This document shows, in pieces, positions 1 through 7,216 of a stretch of DNA of 17,342 bases; position 1 is the first letter of the stretch, and every line of letters begins with the position of its first letter. The stretch spans positions 1 through 17,342 of the forward strand of contig CAAHDP010000249.1 of the NCBI GenBank assembly GCA_900770515.1, in the 5' to 3' direction. Both the position numbers and the translations under genes were made by a program. The DNA is from an uncultured Prevotella sp. GTDB lineage: Bacteria > Bacteroidota > Bacteroidia > Bacteroidales > Bacteroidaceae. Under the pieces are notes generated by a model. The model did not search any database, was not told the origin of the DNA, and saw only the letters and a list, made by a program, of their open reading frames with translations.

Positions 1-1
1 T

Positions 2-112
2 CAGTGGGAGGAGAAGGCTAAGGATTTGGCTGCTCGTTTCATCAAGAACTTCAAGAAGTATGAGACAAACGAGGCTGGTAAGGCTCTCGTTGCTGCTGGT
101 CCACAGCTCTAA
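2..112 (+). CDS. pckA: Phosphoenolpyruvate carboxykinase (ATP), C-terminal fragment
   Basis: Only the last 36 codons and the TAA stop are inside the window; the gene begins upstream of base 1. The tail reads [17 protein letters not shown] and then [17 protein letters not shown], which I recognise as the conserved C-terminus of Bacteroidetes ATP-dependent PEP carboxykinase. The family interconverts oxaloacetate plus ATP with phosphoenolpyruvate, CO2 and ADP in the cytoplasm. In this phylum it usually runs towards oxaloacetate, feeding succinate and propionate fermentation. No catalytic motif is visible because the P-loop and metal-binding parts are outside the window, so the call rests on tail similarity alone. 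A strong hairpin terminator follows 30 bases after the stop, so pckA ends its transcription unit here. The codons are biased towards a few preferred forms (AAG, GCT, TTC), as expected for a highly expressed gene. Confidence 0.82.
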   Translation, partial: QWEEKAKDLAARFIKNFKKYETNEAGKALVAAGPQL

Positions 113-142
113 TTCGACAATTCGAATTCATGCTAAATATGG

Positions 143-175
143 AATCCCGTTTCTCGCAAGAGAAGCGGGATTTCT
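143..175 (+). terminator. Rho-independent terminator after pckA
   Basis: A 13-bp stem pairs AATCCCGTTTCTC (143-155) with GAGAAGCGGGATT (160-172), with one G-T wobble and a GCAA tetraloop. A short T-rich tract follows (TTTCTTCGTC). It sits 30 bases after the pckA stop and well before the next gene, so it most likely ends the pckA transcript. Confidence 0.85.
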
Positions 176-315
176 TCGTCTATGATTTTCCCGTTTTTCC
201 CCGATTTCATGTCTTTTCCTAGCTCTTAATCACTAAAAAATATAAAAAAAGCCCCTAAAATGAATAATTTGCATAATAATAAGGTGAAAAGGGCGGATTT
301 TTGAAGAATTCTCCG

Positions 316-323
316 TAAATTTG
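316..323 (+). promoter_or_regulatory. Candidate -7 promoter element for the DUF6242 lipoprotein gene
   Basis: TAAATTTG followed by CAG matches the Bacteroidetes primary sigma -7 consensus TAnnTTTG. It lies 33 bases before the ATG at 349 and downstream of the pckA terminator, the expected place. There is no clear TTTG at the usual 19-21 base spacing. A TTTTTG at 298-303 lies only 12 bases upstream, so the -33 box is unconvincing. Apart from the terminator, the rest of 113-315 is AT-rich sequence in which I see no gene. Confidence 0.5.
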
Positions 324-348
324 CAGCTAAAAAGAAAAATTGAATAGA

Positions 349-1719
349 ATGAAAAGGAAGTTTTTTGCTTTCATAGCACTGATTACAGCTACTTTCTCGC
401 TCTCATCTTGCTTGAGCAGCGACGATACAACTGTGGAATATACATACGATACGGCCATCACCAGCTTCTCGCTCGGTAACCTCGACAGATATGCAAAGAC
501 TGCTGCCGGAAAGGATACCCTGCTCAAGTCGAACGTGACGGGCTCCAGCTATAAATTTTATATAGATCAGACCACCCGTCAGATCTATAATGCGGATTCC
601 TTGCCAGCCGGTACAAGGACAGCTGCCGTGTTGGCTACCATCACCAGCAAGAACAGCAGTCCGGTGATCCTGATGCATGCTAAACAACCAGAGAATCTTG
701 ATTCGGCTGCCTATTATTCTAGCACCGACTCCATCGATTTCTCGCAGCCACGCAAGATCCGTGTATACAACAATGCCTTCTCTGCATACACCACTTACAC
801 CGTGACCGTGAATGTGCATCAGGAGAAGCCATACGATTTCAACTGGCAGGCTAAGGGAGCACAGGCTGCTTTGGCTGCCCTCCAGGATGTGAAGGTACTC
901 GCCCTGGGCGATCATATCTATGCCTTCGGAAAGACTGCCGAGGGTATGAAGATATACAAGACTTCTTATACAGATGGTACTGCGTGGACAGAGGTTACTC
1001 CTAACCAGGCTTTCGCAGCTGATGACTATCAGAATGCCGTGATGATGGATGGCAATATCTTCCTCCTTTCAGGCGGTAAGGTTTATCTTTCTGCCGATGC
1101 TGCTACCTGGCAGCAGGTGGGAGAGAACAGTGAACTCAAGCAGTTGGTTGGTGCCAGCAGCAAGTATCTCTATGCCTTCACGGCTACAGGCATCTCCGTA
1201 TCCAAGAATAAGGGAGCCACCTGGACAGCCCAGAAGATAGATGCAAAATATGATCTCCTGCCAACCCAGAACCTGAGCATGAGCGTTTCGGGCATCGCTT
1301 CGGTGAAGAATGCCGAGAACGTACTCCTTCTGGGAACCCGTGATGCCAGCTACGGCGATACCATCGCTACCACCTGGACTCATGTGGCAGATTATGCAAG
1401 CAATGCTCCTGAATATGCCTGGAACTATATGGATGTGGATGCCAACCAGGCTAAGAACATGCTGCCGATGATGAGCGAGGTGATTACCTGCGCTGCTGAT
1501 ACCGGCTATGTGGCCTTGGGAAGCAACGGCAACTGGTATAAGAGCAAGGACAACGGACTGACCTGGGCGGTGGATTCGCTCATCACCCTGCCAGCAGAGT
1601 TCAAGGCAAATACCGGCCGCTTCGGTTTCTGCCGCGACAACAACCACTTCTACTGGGTAATCCGCAACGGTTACGTATGGAAGGGACGCTATAACATCGA
1701 TGGCTGGCGCAAGGACTAA
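349..1719 (+). CDS. Putative surface lipoprotein with Asp-box repeats (DUF6242-like)
   Basis: The product is a 456-residue predicted lipoprotein. A hydrophobic signal ends in the lipobox LSSC with Cys21 as the lipidation site. The following LSSDD is acidic and resembles the Bacteroidetes lipoprotein export signal that sends lipoproteins to the cell surface, so surface exposure is an inference. Residues 30-160 look like a beta-rich Ig-like domain ending in YTVTVNVH. The remainder resembles a beta-propeller: two good Asp-box motifs, SKNKGATW (285-292) and SKDNGLTW (399-406), plus a degenerate copy around 248-254 (SADAATW). The family assignment to DUF6242 is from memory; its function is unknown to me. 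I chose ATG 349 over TTG 340 because MKRKFF gives a standard signal-peptide start. It probably has its own promoter (316-323) and lies 59 bases before the DUF6089 gene, with no terminator seen between them. Confidence 0.75.
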   Translation: MKRKFFAFIALITATFSLSSCLSSDDTTVEYTYDTAITSFSLGNLDRYAKTAAGKDTLLKSNVTGSSYKFYIDQTTRQIYNADSLPAGTRTAAVLATITSKNSSPVILMHAKQPENLDSAAYYSSTDSIDFSQPRKIRVYNNAFSAYTTYTVTVNVHQEKPYDFNWQAKGAQAALAALQDVKVLALGDHIYAFGKTAEGMKIYKTSYTDGTAWTEVTPNQAFAADDYQNAVMMDGNIFLLSGGKVYLSADAATWQQVGENSELKQLVGASSKYLYAFTATGISVSKNKGATWTAQKIDAKYDLLPTQNLSMSVSGIASVKNAENVLLLGTRDASYGDTIATTWTHVADYASNAPEYAWNYMDVDANQAKNMLPMMSEVITCAADTGYVALGSNGNWYKSKDNGLTWAVDSLITLPAEFKANTGRFGFCRDNNHFYWVIRNGYVWKGRYNIDGWRKD

Positions 1720-1754
1720 GCCATCCCTCGTTTGGCAAAGCATTCAAAAGACAT

Positions 1755-1774
1755 TATATATATAATAAGGTATA
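1755..1774 (+). promoter_or_regulatory. 20-nt leader repeat, copy 1, before the DUF6089 gene
   Basis: The sequence TATATATATAATAAGGTATA is repeated identically at 3300-3319, just before bamA. It contains AAGG (1767-1770), eight bases before the ATG at 1779. This could act as a weak Shine-Dalgarno in an AT-rich, unstructured ribosome-loading site. That role is inferred from position; no TAnnTTTG promoter box is seen here. Confidence 0.55.
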
Positions 1775-1778
1775 GGAA

Positions 1779-2471
1779 ATGAAAATCAGCTTGCGCAACT
1801 TCCTGTTGCTGCTGTGCCTCTTGTTCCAGATGCAATGGGCAAGGGCGCAGGACGATCCGCAATATCGCATGGAGATAGGTGCGGGCGTAGGTATGGTGGC
1901 TTATGAAGGCGACCTGAACGGCAACATCTTTGCCAACCAGCAGCCGATGGGAGCCTTCGTGGGCAGATATAATTTCGACCCATACAAGGACTTGCGACTC
2001 AACCTGGCATTCGGCAAACTGAAAGGTTCCACCGACAAGGTGGAAACCTACTATCCCGACTATCAGGAAGCACCTTACTCCTTCAGCAACACGCTGGTGG
2101 ACATGAGTCTGGTGTTTGAGTATAACTTCTGGCCTTACGGCACAGGCAGGGACTACCGCGGAGCCAAAAGGCTGGTGCCCTTCGTGCTTGGCGGCTTGGG
2201 AGCCACCTTTGTGAAGGGAGACGGGAAGAATGTATTCACCGCCAACGTGCCCCTGGGCATCGGCGCCAAATATAAGGTGACAGACAGGCTGAACATCGGC
2301 GTGGACTGGACCATTCATTTCTCGCTGAACGACGAACTGGACGGGGTGAAAGACCCCTATCTCATCAAGAGCAGCGGAGCCTTCAAGAACACCGACTGCT
2401 ACTCGATGCTCCAGTTATCGCTCACCTACAGTTTCAGCGAAAGATGTAAAACTTGTAATAAGGAAGATTAA
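1779..2471 (+). CDS. DUF6089-family outer-membrane beta-barrel protein
   Basis: The 230-residue product has a signal peptide (hydrophobic core LLLLCLLF, probable cleavage after ARA at residue 23). The mature part begins YRMEIGAGVGMVAYEGDLNG, which resembles the first strand of small outer-membrane barrels. Alternating hydrophobic, glycine-rich strands follow, ending in a strand LQLSLTYSFS (211-220). I recognise it as the DUF6089-type protein commonly found upstream of uppS and bamA in Bacteroidetes; its molecular function is not known. The protein runs on past the last strand with a hydrophilic tail carrying Cys223 and Cys226 (CKTC). It is 27 bases from uppS and is probably cotranscribed with the uppS-bamA-ompH group. 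Its leader carries the 20-nt repeat shared with bamA. Confidence 0.8.
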   Translation: MKISLRNFLLLLCLLFQMQWARAQDDPQYRMEIGAGVGMVAYEGDLNGNIFANQQPMGAFVGRYNFDPYKDLRLNLAFGKLKGSTDKVETYYPDYQEAPYSFSNTLVDMSLVFEYNFWPYGTGRDYRGAKRLVPFVLGGLGATFVKGDGKNVFTANVPLGIGAKYKVTDRLNIGVDWTIHFSLNDELDGVKDPYLIKSSGAFKNTDCYSMLQLSLTYSFSERCKTCNKED

Positions 2472-2498
2472 GAACTCGTAAATAAAGAAGAATATTAT

Positions 2499-3254
2499 AT
2501 GAACAACTTGGATATGAACAGAATTCCTGAGCACATCGCCATCATCATGGATGGCAATGGACGCTGGGCTACTGAAAGAGGTAAGGACCGCAGCTACGGC
2601 CATCAGGCTGGAGTTGACGCAGTGCGTTGCATCACATCAGAGTGTACTCGCCTCGGCGTGAAGTATCTCACCCTCTATACTTTCTCTACAGAGAACTGGA
2701 ATCGTCCTGCCGACGAGATCTCGGCTCTGATGGGATTGGTGCTCACTTCACTGGAGGATGAAATCTTCATGAAGAACAACGTGCGTTTCCGTGTTATCGG
2801 CGATATGAAGCGTCTGCCACAGGCTGTGCAGGATAAGTTGCAGGAAACCATGGACCATACCGCCAAGAACGACGCCATGACCATGGTGGTGGCACTGAGC
2901 TACAGCTCACGCTGGGAAATCATGAAGGCGATGAAGGAAACCGTGAAGGAAGCCATGGAGAAGGGCGCCAGCTATGAGGAAGTGGAGAAAATGCTGACCG
3001 AGGAGAACTTCGAGCAGCACCTGGAGACCAACTTCATGCCAGACCCAGACCTGCTGATCCGTACGGGCGGTGAGTTGCGCATCAGCAACTATCTGCTTTG
3101 GCAGATTGCCTATTCGGAACTTTACTTCTGTGATACATATTGGCCAGATTTCAACGAGGAGTGTCTGCACAAGGCTATAGAGAGCTTCCAGACCCGCCAG
3201 CGCCGCTACGGAAAGACCGAGGCACAGGTAGAGGCAGAGGAGGAAAACAAGTAA
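2499..3254 (+). CDS. uppS: Isoprenyl transferase (undecaprenyl pyrophosphate synthase)
   Basis: This cytoplasmic cis-prenyltransferase condenses isopentenyl pyrophosphate units onto farnesyl pyrophosphate. The product is the C55 lipid carrier used for peptidoglycan, O-antigen and capsule assembly. The 251-residue product has the family motifs in order: [13 protein letters not shown] (12-24) with the catalytic Asp18 of the DGNGRWA signature, GHQAG (34-38), YTFSTENW (60-67), and [15 protein letters not shown] (188-202) with downstream SELYF and WPDF. Length is normal for the family. ATG 2499 is used; ATG 2514 (MNRIPEHIA) would also preserve every motif and cannot be excluded. The C-terminal 15 residues are charged and rich in Glu. 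It lies 68 bases upstream of bamA, a conserved Bacteroidetes pairing that links lipid-carrier supply with envelope assembly. Confidence 0.96.
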   Translation: MNNLDMNRIPEHIAIIMDGNGRWATERGKDRSYGHQAGVDAVRCITSECTRLGVKYLTLYTFSTENWNRPADEISALMGLVLTSLEDEIFMKNNVRFRVIGDMKRLPQAVQDKLQETMDHTAKNDAMTMVVALSYSSRWEIMKAMKETVKEAMEKGASYEEVEKMLTEENFEQHLETNFMPDPDLLIRTGGELRISNYLLWQIAYSELYFCDTYWPDFNEECLHKAIESFQTRQRRYGKTEAQVEAEEENK

Positions 3255-3299
3255 CATCTCCACGATGATAGGTAAGCAAAGAAGATAAGTTATAGATAC

Positions 3300-3319
3300 T
3301 ATATATATAATAAGGTATA
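3300..3319 (+). promoter_or_regulatory. 20-nt leader repeat, copy 2, before bamA
   Basis: This is an exact copy of the element at 1755-1774, ending three bases before the bamA ATG at 3323. AAGG at 3312-3315 is seven bases from the start codon. The shared position suggests a translational or RNA-stability element; this is inference from position and identity only. Confidence 0.55.
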
Positions 3320-3322
3320 TAA

Positions 3323-5959
3323 ATGAACAAGTTTAGAAAGATTTTCATCCTGCTGCTGGGCGTTATGGCGAGTGTGCAGATGCTGGCACAAGATAAAATC
3401 GTTAATCCCGACATCTCGTATGCCGGAACACCCCGCACGCTGACCATCGGCGGTATCAACGTTTCGGGTGTGGAAGGATACGAGGACTACGTGCTCACGG
3501 GTATCTCCGGACTCTCGGTGGGTGATGAAATAGAAGTTCCTGGCGATGCAATCACCAGTGCTGTGAAGCGTTATTGGAAGCATGGCCTCTTCTCGAAGGT
3601 TGCTATCGCTGCCGACTCCATCGTAGGCGAGAAACTCTATCTGCACATCTATCTGGCTGTGCGCCCTCGTATCTCGAACATCAACTATGTGGGCTTGAAG
3701 AAGAGTGAGCGTGAGGATATGGAGCAGAAGCTGGGTATGGTGAAGGGTACACAGGTGACCCCTAACATGCTCGACCGTGCCAAGATTCTCGCCAAGAAGT
3801 ATTTCGACGACAAGGGATTCAAGAATGCCGATATCCAGATTAACCAGCGCGACGACGTGGCTAACAAGGGACAGGTGATTCTGGATGTCATCGTGGACAA
3901 GAAACAGAAGATCAAGGTTCATCAGATTACCATCGACGGTAACGAGAAACTCTCTGACCGCAAGATCAAGGGTGGATTCTTCTCGAAGGGTGCCTTTGCC
4001 AAGACCCATGAGGCAGGCAAGTTTGCCACCTTCTTCAAGTCGAAGAAGTTTACTCCTGAGCGCTGGAAGGAAGATAAGCAGAAACTCATCGAAAAATACT
4101 ATGAGTATGGTTATCGCGACGCCCAGATTCTGGAGGATAGCATCAGCAACTTCGACGAGAAGCATGTGAACGTATATATCAAGGTGGACGAAGGCAAGCA
4201 GTACTTCGTGCGCAACATCAACTGGGTGGGTAACACCGTATATCAGACCGACAGGCTCAACTATCTGTTGGGTATGAAGAAGGGTGATGTATATAACCAG
4301 AAGATTCTGCACAAGCGATTGAACGAGGATGATGATGCAGTGGCGAACCTCTACTACAACAACGGTTACGTGTTCTCCAGCATCAATCCTGCCGAAATCA
4401 ATATCGACGGCGATTCCATTGACTTGGAGATGCGCGTGACAGAGGGACCTCAGGCTTACCTGAGCCACGTACGTATCAACGGTAACACCCGTCTTTATGA
4501 GAATGTGGTGCGCCGTGAGCTCCGTACAAAGCCAGGCGACCTCTTCTCTAAGGAGGCGCTGATGCGTTCGGCTCGTGAGTTGGCTTCTATGGGACACTTC
4601 GACCCAGAAAAGGTTAGCCCAGACGTGAAGCCTAACTACGAGGACGGAACCGTGGATGTAAACTGGAACCTGGAGCAGAAGAGTAACGACCAGATTGAGT
4701 TCTCGCTCGGTTGGGGCCAGACAGGTGTCATCGGACGTGTGGGCTTGAAGCTCAACAACTTCTCTATGGCCAACCTCTTCAATAAGAATAAGGAGCATCG
4801 TGGCATCATGCCTATCGGCGATGGTGAGGTGCTGAGCATCGGTGCACAGACCAACGGTACCTACTACCAGAGCTATAACGTAAGCTACTCTACCAACTGG
4901 TTTGGCGGCAAGCGTCCTATCCAGTTTAGTGTGGGTGCCTACTACAGCAAGAGTACCGACGTGTCAAGCAACTACTACAACAGTGCCTACATGAACAACT
5001 ACATGAGTTACATGTATGGCTACGGCTCTGGTTACTACAATAACTACGAGAATTATTACGATCCGGATAAGTACATCCAGATGGTGGGTGTGAGCCTCGG
5101 TTGGGGTAAGCGCCTCCGCTGGCCAGATGATTACTTCACCCTGTCGGTGCAGTTGGCTTACCAGCGCTACATGATGAGAAACTGGAGCTACATGCTGATG
5201 ACCAACGGTAATGCGAACAACTTGAACTTGACCATCGCATTGAACCGTACCTCAACCGACAACCAGCTCTTCCCACGTCGTGGTTCTGAGTTCGAGGCAA
5301 GCGTGAACCTCACTCCACCATGGAGTGCGTTCGACAACAAGGACTATAAGAACCTTGCCAACAACGCCAACTCTCCAACCTACTCTGAGGAGCAGCAGGA
5401 GAAGTATCGCTGGATTGAGTACCACAAGTGGAAGTTCAAGGCAAAGACCTATACCGCATTGACCAGCGGTCAGAAGTGTCTCGTCTTGATGACCCGCGTA
5501 GAGCTCGGTCTGCTCGGTGCTTACAACAAGTACAAGAAGAGTCCATTCGAGACCTACTATGTGGGTGGTGACGGTATGAGCGGTTACTCATCATACTATG
5601 GTGAGGAGACCATCGGACTCCGCGGTTACGAGAACGGTTCCGTATCTTATACCCGCAACACCGGTTACTATGCTTATGCCTACGACCGCTTCTCACTGGA
5701 GTTGCGTTATCCATTCCTGCTGGGCAATACCACTATCTATGGTTTGACCTTCGTAGAGGCAGGTAATGCGTGGTATGACACCAAGGACTTCAACCCATTC
5801 AGCATGAAGCGCAGTGCCGGTGTAGGTGTGCGTATCTTCCTGCCAATGGTAGGTTTGATGGGTATCGACTGGGCTTACGGTTTCGACAAGGTATGGAACG
5901 GCAGCCAGTATAAGAAGGGTGGAAGCCAGTTCCACTTCATCTTGGGTCAGGAATTCTAA
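3323..5959 (+). CDS. bamA: Outer-membrane protein assembly factor BamA
   Basis: BamA is the barrel core of the BAM machine that folds outer-membrane proteins. The 878-residue product has a signal peptide (MNKFRKIFILLLGVMASVQM, cleavage near LA-Q). It continues with about five POTRA repeats: roughly 40-115, 116-195, 196-290, 293-374 and 378-452. The C-terminal barrel runs from about 455. The conserved loop-6 motif (VRGF in E. coli) appears as LRGY at 766-769. The chain ends FHFILGQEF with the terminal aromatic expected for a BAM substrate. The length exceeds E. coli BamA (about 810), partly through a tyrosine/asparagine-rich stretch at 550-584 and longer POTRA linkers. The start is fixed by the signal peptide. 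The first ompH/skp gene begins 11 bases after the stop, so chaperone and insertase are almost certainly cotranscribed. Confidence 0.96.
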   Translation: MNKFRKIFILLLGVMASVQMLAQDKIVNPDISYAGTPRTLTIGGINVSGVEGYEDYVLTGISGLSVGDEIEVPGDAITSAVKRYWKHGLFSKVAIAADSIVGEKLYLHIYLAVRPRISNINYVGLKKSEREDMEQKLGMVKGTQVTPNMLDRAKILAKKYFDDKGFKNADIQINQRDDVANKGQVILDVIVDKKQKIKVHQITIDGNEKLSDRKIKGGFFSKGAFAKTHEAGKFATFFKSKKFTPERWKEDKQKLIEKYYEYGYRDAQILEDSISNFDEKHVNVYIKVDEGKQYFVRNINWVGNTVYQTDRLNYLLGMKKGDVYNQKILHKRLNEDDDAVANLYYNNGYVFSSINPAEINIDGDSIDLEMRVTEGPQAYLSHVRINGNTRLYENVVRRELRTKPGDLFSKEALMRSARELASMGHFDPEKVSPDVKPNYEDGTVDVNWNLEQKSNDQIEFSLGWGQTGVIGRVGLKLNNFSMANLFNKNKEHRGIMPIGDGEVLSIGAQTNGTYYQSYNVSYSTNWFGGKRPIQFSVGAYYSKSTDVSSNYYNSAYMNNYMSYMYGYGSGYYNNYENYYDPDKYIQMVGVSLGWGKRLRWPDDYFTLSVQLAYQRYMMRNWSYMLMTNGNANNLNLTIALNRTSTDNQLFPRRGSEFEASVNLTPPWSAFDNKDYKNLANNANSPTYSEEQQEKYRWIEYHKWKFKAKTYTALTSGQKCLVLMTRVELGLLGAYNKYKKSPFETYYVGGDGMSGYSSYYGEETIGLRGYENGSVSYTRNTGYYAYAYDRFSLELRYPFLLGNTTIYGLTFVEAGNAWYDTKDFNPFSMKRSAGVGVRIFLPMVGLMGIDWAYGFDKVWNGSQYKKGGSQFHFILGQEF

Positions 5960-5970
5960 AAACGGATTTT

Positions 5971-6486
5971 ATGAAGAAAATAGTATTGATGCTGATGATG
6001 GCTGTAGCAGCCATCTCAGCACATGCACAGAAATATGCATTGGTAGATATGGAGTACATCCTGAAGAATGTACCCGCCTACGAGCGTGCCAACGAACAGT
6101 TGAACCAGGTGAGCCGCAAGTGGCAGGCCGAGGTAGAGGCCATCAACCTGGAGGCAAGTACCCTGTATAAGAACTATCAGAACGAGGTGGTCTTCCTCTC
6201 TCAGGAGCAGAAGAAAGCCAAGCAGGATGCCATCATGCAGAAAGAGAAGGAAGCCAGCGACCTGAAGAAGAAATACTTCGGAGCCGAGGGCGACCTCTAC
6301 AAGATGCGCGAGGCACTGATGGGGCCTATCCAGGAGGAGATATACAACGCCGTGAAGGAAATCTCCGACCTACGCGGCTACTCGCTTGTTATCGACAGAG
6401 CCAGCAACAATGGAATCATCTTCGGATCGCCAAAAATAGACATCAGCAACGAAGGATTGCAGAAATTAGGCTATTCTAACAAGTAA
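5971..6486 (+). CDS. OmpH/Skp-family periplasmic chaperone (copy 1)
   Basis: The 171-residue product has a signal peptide cleaved after AHA at residue 19. The mature start is QKYALVDMEYILKNVPAY, the usual N-terminal strand of OmpH/Skp, in which a line like 'vDmeyIl..iPeY' is diagnostic. A long charged helical region (about 45-125; QEQKKAKQDAIMQKEKEASD) forms the coiled-coil tentacle. It is followed by the return to the core (IYNAVKEISDLRGYSLVID). Skp trimers hold unfolded outer-membrane proteins in the periplasm and pass them to BamA. The gene sits 11 bases after bamA, fitting that hand-off. It is the copy most tightly linked to bamA. The 134-base gap that follows contains a new promoter. Confidence 0.9.
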   Translation: MKKIVLMLMMAVAAISAHAQKYALVDMEYILKNVPAYERANEQLNQVSRKWQAEVEAINLEASTLYKNYQNEVVFLSQEQKKAKQDAIMQKEKEASDLKKKYFGAEGDLYKMREALMGPIQEEIYNAVKEISDLRGYSLVIDRASNNGIIFGSPKIDISNEGLQKLGYSNK

Positions 6487-6508
6487 TAAATATTATTCAA
6501 GCAAATAA

Positions 6509-6541
6509 TTTAGGTTATTTCGAGAAATAATTGTATATTTG
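6509..6541 (+). promoter_or_regulatory. Promoter for ompH copy 2, with an inverted repeat in the spacer
   Basis: A -7 box TATATTTG (6534-6541), followed by CAG, matches TAnnTTTG. TTTAG at 6509-6513 stands 20 bases upstream as an imperfect -33 box. The spacer holds TTATTTC-GA-GAAATAA (6515-6530), a perfect 7-bp inverted repeat that could be an operator. Transcription would start near 6548, leaving a leader of about 73 bases. Confidence 0.6.
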
Positions 6542-6552
6542 CAGCCGAAAAG

Positions 6553-6581
6553 AAAGAGCGCGGCTCTAAACAGAGCTCTTT
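6553..6581 (+). other. Stem-loop in the leader of ompH copy 2
   Basis: Just after the inferred transcription start, AAAGAGC (6553-6559) can pair with GCTCTTT (6575-6581). Alternatively GGCTCT (6562-6567) can pair with AGAGCT (6572-6577) around an AAAC loop. Both use 6575-6577, so they are mutually exclusive. A 5' stabilising hairpin is the simplest reading. There is no T-run after it, so it is not an obvious terminator. Confidence 0.4.
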
Positions 6582-6620
6582 ACGAACAAAGAATAATAAT
6601 TAAAAAAGAATAAAACAGAA

Positions 6621-7106
6621 ATGAAAAAGCTTATTTTAATGTTGATGCTTTGTGCACCAATGACAATGATGGCTCAGAAGTTTGGCAAGGTTAACACCCA
6701 GCAGATTATGCAGTCTTTGCCTGACGTAGCTAAGGCTAATGGCGAGATGGAAGCTCTCCAGAAGCAGAAGGAGAACGAACTGAAATCTATGCAGGATGAG
6801 TTGCAGCGCAAGGCTGACGAGTACCAGAAGGGTGCAAGCACCATGAACGCTACTGCCAAGCAGCAGAAGGAGACAGAGCTCCAGACTCTGCAGCAGAAGA
6901 TTCAGCAGGCTTACCAGGACGGTCAGCAGGAGTTGCAGAAGAAGAGCAGCGAGCTGATGCAGCCTATCATCGCCAAGGTGCGTGCAGCTATCGAGGCTGT
7001 GGGCAAGGCTGGCAACTATACATACATCATGGAGGATGGCACTGCTATCTATACCGGCGCCAACGTGGTGGATGTAACCAAGGAAGTACAGTCTAAGATT
7101 AAGTAA
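6621..7106 (+). CDS. OmpH/Skp-family periplasmic chaperone (copy 2)
   Basis: The 161-residue product has a short signal peptide (MKKLILMLMLCAPMTMMA, cleavage near residue 18). The mature start QKFGKVNTQQIMQSLPDVAKAN is the Skp/OmpH head strand. Residues 42-115 are a very polar helical stretch rich in Gln, Lys and Glu, typical of the Skp coiled-coil arms. The end NYTYIMEDGTAIYTGANVVDVT rebuilds the beta core. Role as for other Skp proteins: a periplasmic holding chaperone for outer-membrane proteins. Unlike copy 1 it has its own promoter (6509-6541) and is followed by a strong terminator (7135-7162). It can therefore be transcribed as a single gene, perhaps at a higher or different level from bamA. 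Its codon usage looks strongly biased (CAG, AAG, GCT), in keeping with high expression. Confidence 0.9.
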   Translation: MKKLILMLMLCAPMTMMAQKFGKVNTQQIMQSLPDVAKANGEMEALQKQKENELKSMQDELQRKADEYQKGASTMNATAKQQKETELQTLQQKIQQAYQDGQQELQKKSSELMQPIIAKVRAAIEAVGKAGNYTYIMEDGTAIYTGANVVDVTKEVQSKIK

Positions 7107-7134
7107 TCTAACGTAAGTATTACGATAATGAAGC

Positions 7135-7168
7135 TAAGGGCAGGCACAAGTGCCTGCCCTTATTTATC
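7135..7168 (+). terminator. Hairpin terminator between ompH copies 2 and 3
   Basis: TAAGGGCAGGCAC (7135-7147) and GTGCCTGCCCTTA (7150-7162) are perfect complements separated by AA, giving a GC-rich stem with a tight loop, followed by TTTATC. The T-tract is short, so some read-through into copy 3 and murI is likely. No clear promoter is seen between here and 7217. Confidence 0.8.
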
Positions 7169-7216
7169 ATCTAGCACATCTATTCACAAAAATAATCAAA
7201 TAAGGTATCACGCATT

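Noticed and set aside
111..128. Palindrome around AATTCG...CGAATT after pckA
   Set aside because: Short, with no T-run and close to a far stronger terminator; likely chance.
340..348. TTG start for the lipoprotein gene
   Set aside because: ATG 349 is three codons downstream and gives a normal signal peptide; TTG adds nothing.
3299..4798. Long open frame (499 codons) opposite bamA
   Set aside because: It lies entirely antisense to the 5' part of the well-supported bamA, has a composition typical of a reverse-frame shadow (His, Leu and Val rich), and no recognisable domain or start context.
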